A stretch of 64,000 nt of DNA from Musa acuminata AAA Group (lineage: Eukaryota; Streptophyta; Magnoliopsida; Zingiberales; Musaceae). The stretch spans positions 15,257,501 to 15,321,500 of the forward strand of contig NC_088347.1 in the NCBI RefSeq assembly GCF_036884655.1, given 5' to 3'. This document shows, piece after piece, positions 58,937 to 64,000 of the stretch. The position numbers and the translations under genes were made by a program. The notes beneath the pieces were generated by a model. That model saw only the letters and a list, made by a program, of their open reading frames with translations, was not told the DNA's origin and searched no databases. Positions within the stretch are counted from its first letter, which is position 1. Each line of letters starts with the position of its first letter.

Positions 58937-60473
58937 TGTTAGGATCGAAGCGGCGCTAAGAGGGGGGGGGGGTGAATTAGTGCAGTGGATTAAAACTTCG
59001 GTTTTGATAAATCTTTCGTATGATGAAAAGCAATATCAATGAAAACCGATTTTAGAAGCTTAATAACTTAGAAGCGTATGGAAGCGTAGTGACTAAGTAA
59101 AGTAGTTTGCAGTATGTAAATGGCAAGAATAAAATGCAAACCAGAGAAGACGGTAGTTTATAGTGGTTTGGTCAATCGTGACCTACATCCACTCCTCCGA
59201 TTCCTCTTCCGTCGAGGCCACTGGCATCCACTAATGATCTTCCTTTACTAGGCGAAGATCAACCTCCTTCTTACACCCCTCTTACAACTTCTTACAAGTG
59301 GTTCACCCTTTTACAAAGATTTCAACGAAAAGAAAGGAGGTGAACACTCAAGCTATTGAAAACAAGACTTTTCCTAAAACTTTTCTCAACTTCTAGCTTC
59401 TCAAAAGGTTGTTATCTCAGCTAAGAATAGAGGGATATTTATAGGCCTCAAGAGGATTCAAATTTGGGCTCCAAAATTTGAATTCTCTTCGGTTTCCGAT
59501 GTAGGCGGTGCCACCACCTGTCGGTGCCACCACTTTTCTCAACTTCGAGTGCTGGGCAGTGCCACCGCCTAGGCCAATTCAGCTCACTGGTTGGGCTCCA
59601 AACTTGGCCCAAACCAATCTGAACTCGAGCCCAATTGGCCACTACTTGGGTTATAGGATTAACACCTAATCCTAACCCTAATTAACGTGCTAACTATGAA
59701 TTTAAAGATATTTTCTAAGCTATTACAAAGTCCGTAAGTCAAGACTTCTTCCGGCGAGCTTCCGACGAACTTCCGACGGTCTTCCGATAAACTCTCGAAA
59801 ACCATTCTGCGGACTCCCGGCAAGCTCCTAGACTTCACGATTTGATCTTGGCGAGTTCCGATGAGCTTCTTCGGCAAGCTCCGATCTTTCTCGGCGAGCT
59901 CTGCGAACATCCAACGAACCTTCCGGCGAGCTTCCGAAAAACCCTTCGGCAAGCTCCCTACTCATTCTCAGCTAGTTCCGGCAGCATTCCCAACGAACCT
60001 TTGGACTTCCGTCGAACTCTCGAACTCGCAACAAATCCTTCGCGCTTGACTCCGACACTTTGTTTCGCTTTATGTCTTCATCGTTATCGTAGTTAATCCT
60101 ACACACACAAACCAAAACTTTATTCCGATCTAGACAATTATTACAAAGCGAATTGACATTCTGTTGCCCGGCACGTCATTGGTTGGCGCTTCGTCCGATT
60201 CTTCGGCGCATCGTTCTCTCTTGCGGCTTGTTGCTCAATCGGCGGTTGACCTCCGCAACCCCGATATCCTTGGCACAATTCCGCTCTTAGCCCGATGCCC
60301 GACGTCCGAAGCCTTCTGCCATCCAATATCCTAACGTGATCTCCTCCAGCGCAACGTCAATTCCTCCTGCGTTAACTGTCTAATCATGATCGAGTAGACC
60401 TGCATCACTCAAAATGCAGTTAAACATCTAAACATAATCAATTAGTTTCATCATCAAAATCCGGGATTCAACA
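58937..60473 (-). repeat. 3' LTR of element C
   Basis: 1537 bp on the minus strand, TGTTGAATCCCGG ... TTCGATCCTAACA. The dyad array is reduced to a few units (59500-59575), and TATAAATATCCC lies near 59440. A long degenerate CGGAAG/GAGCTTGCCG repeat block occupies 59750-60060. Confidence 0.9.
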
Positions 60474-63026
60474 ATCTCCCCCTTTTTGATGATGACAACT
60501 AATTGATGACTAACGGAGTTAACCTTAACTTCCTGGAGTTTAACCAAACTCCCCCTATCAATATGACATTGATAGAACACTTAGATTATCCCAAATCCAA
60601 GTAACATTCATCACATGTTATGAAAAATATTTAAACCATCATGAAAATATATATAAAATATTTAATTCAATGCATGAAGTCATCAATATACTTCTCCCCC
60701 TTTGTCATCAACAAAAAGGAGAAGTTCCTACTCTTATGTGTTTAGAGAAAAAAAGTTTCATACATTGCATGGAAAATATAGTATCAAATTTTATCGTCAT
60801 GCAATCTAGCAATTAAAGATGTGTAAGTTTAGCATGTTTGCTTTTCTTGAGATAACAACTAATTGCTTCTCTTTAGACTACAAGCTAGCAATTTTCATGA
60901 TATGCAAGTTGCAAGCTAGCAAATTTTTGCTTCCTTTGCAATGTTTGAGCTAACAATTTTGCTTCCGTAGTATGTTTTATATTTTGAGATAGGCAAGATA
61001 GCACATTTGCAAATTTTTGTTTCTTAAGATAGGCAAGCTTGTGATGTTTCAGATAGCAAGCTCTTTCTTCTCTTTTGAGAAGTGTCATTTTTGCTTTCTT
61101 AGCAAAATGCCAAACTACCAAGAGACAATGTTTTACATGAGGCAAGCAAACAATTTGGCAAGTGTTACATTTGCATCTTCTCTTTAGATGTGCAGGAAAG
61201 TAAATAAATTTTTATATTTTCTTGACATTTCAAGCTAGCAATCTATCTCCCCCTTTGTCATTGTCAAAAAGAAGGGAGAACTCAATGGCTAAAAATTTCA
61301 ACCATTTAACAAGCCAAATATGCAAAGAATTCATGAAAGATATCAATAAGGATCAATTCGTGAATACCAAAGATATGATTCATGGTTCATTAAAATTCTT
61401 CTTAACAAGTTCACGATCAAGATTCATATAATTCATAATAAAGCAAATTGATGTACAATCATCACACAAGGCATACAAGGCAAAGAAATCTTGTTATTTC
61501 TATATTATGAAATATATGATATCAAGGCTCATGATTCATTTGAAAAGATATAGCACAAAGAGCAACTTGAAACATTCTTATCAAGATCACATTTTACAAG
61601 AAATTTCAAGTATCAAATATCAAGTAATCATCATGTTTTTTCAGAATTCTTAAGTCAAAAAGTCAAGGGAAAGTTCATGATTCGGTTAAACAAAATTTCA
61701 TTCAAGTTAATTAAAAAAAATCATAATCAAATTATCATTTTTGAGATTCATAACATGAATAACATTATTACTATTTCATCAAAATCAATTTCGAGATTCA
61801 CACAATATCATGAAATCATTAATCTCGATAAGATGGGAAAAATATTTTCTTTTTAAGTGATTCTTTTAACACATCATACAAAAAACTCATTCATAATTCA
61901 CTTGATTTACAAGATATCATAAATGAATTTATCACTTGTATTTCATCAAAATCGAGAACTCTAGAGATAGAAAATGATTGAAGCATTTAACATGATTGAA
62001 GCATGATTCATATTTAAAATGTATCTTATGTCGTAAATACGAATCAAGCATTTGTTAAATTTGAAATCATCCTCAAAATTACATTCAATAAATTCATATA
62101 TGACAAGCATAGATTTATTGAAAAATCAATAAGATAGAGGATTACATTTCATTTTTATAAATTTCTATTTATGTGATTTGCTTCTTATGAGCATGCCTTT
62201 GCTTTTTTAAAAAAATGTCAACATTCAAGATAGAAAGGTAAATTTCGTAAAATAAATTATCAAGCATGATTCCATGATAACATCATTTTAATATCTTGAT
62301 ATTCATCATCAAGTATGATTTCAAAAAGTATGTTCAAGAGAAATCATTAAGACCAAATGCATGATACACTCATTTATTTTTAAAATATTCATTATGTTTA
62401 TTTTCATGAGATTCACAAGATTGGTAAACTAAATTCATTAATCTCAATAGGATATAAAATTCATTTCCATTTCATACAATTGATTTCATGTGAGGGTGTT
62501 CAAGTCTTTTTGTGAAAACATGTATCATCATTTAAAATCAAAACATAAGTTTCGTCATAAAGCCGTCAAGACCAAACACAAAAAATAAAACATCATGATA
62601 TTACATCTATCATCAAAAGACTATCAAGAAATTCATATATATATGTACATGCACTATGTCATCTTAATATGTCATGAGAATGTCATCTTAATTCGTCATA
62701 AAAATGATTAAACCAAAAACATGTTAATCCAAAATGAGAGTATCAAATCAACATTTACTTCAAAAACTCATGCATGACATAAAATCATCAAAATACACAT
62801 GCATGGATTAATCCTAAGCATTATCACATAGCATATAACTATCATCCATAATGTTGCATACATCATTCAACATTTCAAAAACATAACATGCAAGAAACCC
62901 TAGCGATATACTTTTCATGATCAATTTTTTTTTAATTTTTCAAAGATGCTAAAAAGAAAAACATGATATAATTTTTGAAAAATAATTTTTTATTTCCTAT
63001 TCTAAAGTAAGCACTCATGAAAGACT
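60474..63026 (-). other. Polypurine tract and non-coding interior of element C
   Basis: The tract AAAAAGGGGGAGATT (minus strand) abuts the LTR. Internal polypurine motifs GATGACAAAGGGGGAG lie near 60690-60712 and 61247-61262. The rest is AT-rich with the same word repeats as element A (60840-61200) and no coding sequence. Confidence 0.75.
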
Positions 63027-63971
63027 TCAAGTAATTTCAAAATAATTCAAGAGAGTTGAGTTATTTACCTTGTAGTCGAAGCTCGTGAAAGCCCAATTCG
63101 CCGTTTCACCTTTGGAAGTTTTTGATTCATCCTTGGTTGCCTTCCTCTTCTTTGGCCTCTTCCTCCGTTCAAGTTCATTGTTTATTTTAGATTTTTGTTT
63201 AATGAACTTATTAAGATTTAGTATTCGAAGTTCAAGTTCATCATTGTCCTCATCGCTTGAGTCATTGCTCAAGTGGTATTCATTTGTTTGGAGTTTCAAA
63301 TCCTTCTTATTCTTTGGAAGGTGGTTCAAGTGTTCATTGGGTTCATCATGTGCATTGCGCACCATTTCATATGTCATCAATGAGCCGATAAGTTCTTTAA
63401 GTGGAAAAATATTTAAATCTTTTGTTTCTTGTATTGCCATTACTTTTGATTCCCAAGCTTTAGAAAGTGATCATAAAACTTTACTAACAAGTTCAAAATT
63501 CGAGAAACATTTGCCAAGAGCTTGTAAACCAATGACAACATCCATAAAACGGGTGTACATGTCAACAATGGTTTCGCTCGGCTTCATTCGAAAAATCTCG
63601 AAATCATGCATTAAAATGTTGATTTTCGAATCTTTAACTCTAGAAGTGCCTTCGTGTGTGATTTCAAGAATGTGCCATATGTCGAAAGCTGTTTTGCACA
63701 AAGAAACCCGATTGAACTCATTTTTGTCCAAAGAGCAAAATAATGTATTCATAGCCTTTGCGTTTAAAGAAAACATCTTCTTCTCCAAATCATTCCAAAT
63801 GTTCATTGGAAGAGAAGACATTTCAAATCCATTTTCGACTATGTGCCATAAATTCAAATCCAAAGAAAGTAAGAAAACTCTCATTCGAGTTTTCCAATAA
63901 GTGTAGTCCGTCCCATTGAAAAAGGGAGGACGAATGAGAGAGTGACCCTCTTGAAAGCCGTAAAGAGCCAT
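63027..63971 (-). pseudogene. gag-like ORF of element C
   Basis: 314-codon frame starting MALYGFQEGHSLIRPPFF and ending YFEIT-stop. It is broken by a single TGA (about 63468-63470) where A has CGT and the expected codon is CGA. Conserved blocks: FNGTDYTYWKTRMRVFLLSL, AFDIWHILEITHEGTSRVKD, FEIFRMKPSETIVDMYTRFM. The lysine-rich tail (LERRKRPKKRKATKDESKT) lacks a CCHC knuckle, as in A and B. Confidence 0.9.
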
Positions 63972-64000
63972 TTCTATTTGGGTGTTAAACCAAAGTAGAA

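Larger units (their letters stand above)
58937..64000 (-). mobile_element. Element C: gag-only retrotransposon, minus strand, runs off the window
   Basis: Third member of the family, inserted in opposite orientation into element B's interior. Visible: 3' LTR (58937-60473), polypurine tract, AT-rich interior with polypurine motifs, and gag-like ORF (63027-63971). The 5' LTR lies beyond 64000. The 5 bp outside the LTR are ATAGG (58932-58936); the matching duplication should be beyond the window. Its LTR is shorter and diverged from those of A and B. Confidence 0.9.

Overview
The window looks like flowering-plant nuclear DNA. Plant-type spliced genes (LSM7, a GH127 family gene, an RPL31 relic) sit in a deep stack of LTR retrotransposons. 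The retrotransposon style suggests a monocot, perhaps Musaceae, but that is only a guess. There is no prokaryotic or organellar signal and no CRISPR array, and I recognise no tRNA or rRNA gene.

Layout. 1-2922 is AT-rich non-coding DNA. 2923-4174 holds LTR fragments. 4175-25005 is a nested stack. A decayed Ty3/Gypsy element (4175-5638 and 23937-25005) was split by a minus-strand Ty1/Copia element, 'Copia E' (5639-23931, target duplication AAGAT). Copia E was then hit twice: by a solo LTR of its own family in the opposite orientation (6179-7671) and by a complete gag-only retrotransposon, 'element A' (11293-19703, target duplication AGACA). A second, older copy of the E family ('Copia F', plus strand, 25006-30951) follows, then a remnant of another Copia lineage (30952-32550).

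32.5-44.2 kb is the gene island. LSM7 (minus strand, five coding exons, 33353-38083) appears intact. It is divergent from a GH127/DUF1680 beta-L-arabinofuranosidase-type gene (plus strand, 39217-43555). The first exon of that gene carries a frameshift and a 201-bp solo LTR, while exons 2-12 still splice into one open frame. Downstream is a first-exon relic of ribosomal protein gene RPL31 whose start codon now reads ACG.

44.2-64 kb is retrotransposon again. Gypsy I (about 45367-50965) is split by a solo LTR of the E family (48536-50026, target duplication ACAAG). It is fused to a minus-strand Copia D (50966-54150). Copia D was entered by gag-only element B (54151 onward), and B was entered head-on by gag-only element C (58937 to beyond the window).

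The most unusual signals are in RNA- or DNA-level structure. The leader of Copia E carries four stem-loops (20900-21212) with one constant apical sequence but four different lower stems, and the Copia F copy shows a compensatory base-pair change. The gag-only family has GGCGGT-N3-ACCGCC dyad arrays in its LTRs and repeated internal polypurine motifs. E-family LTRs carry perfect dyads separated by GAG. LSM7 is followed in frame by a 37-codon ORF.
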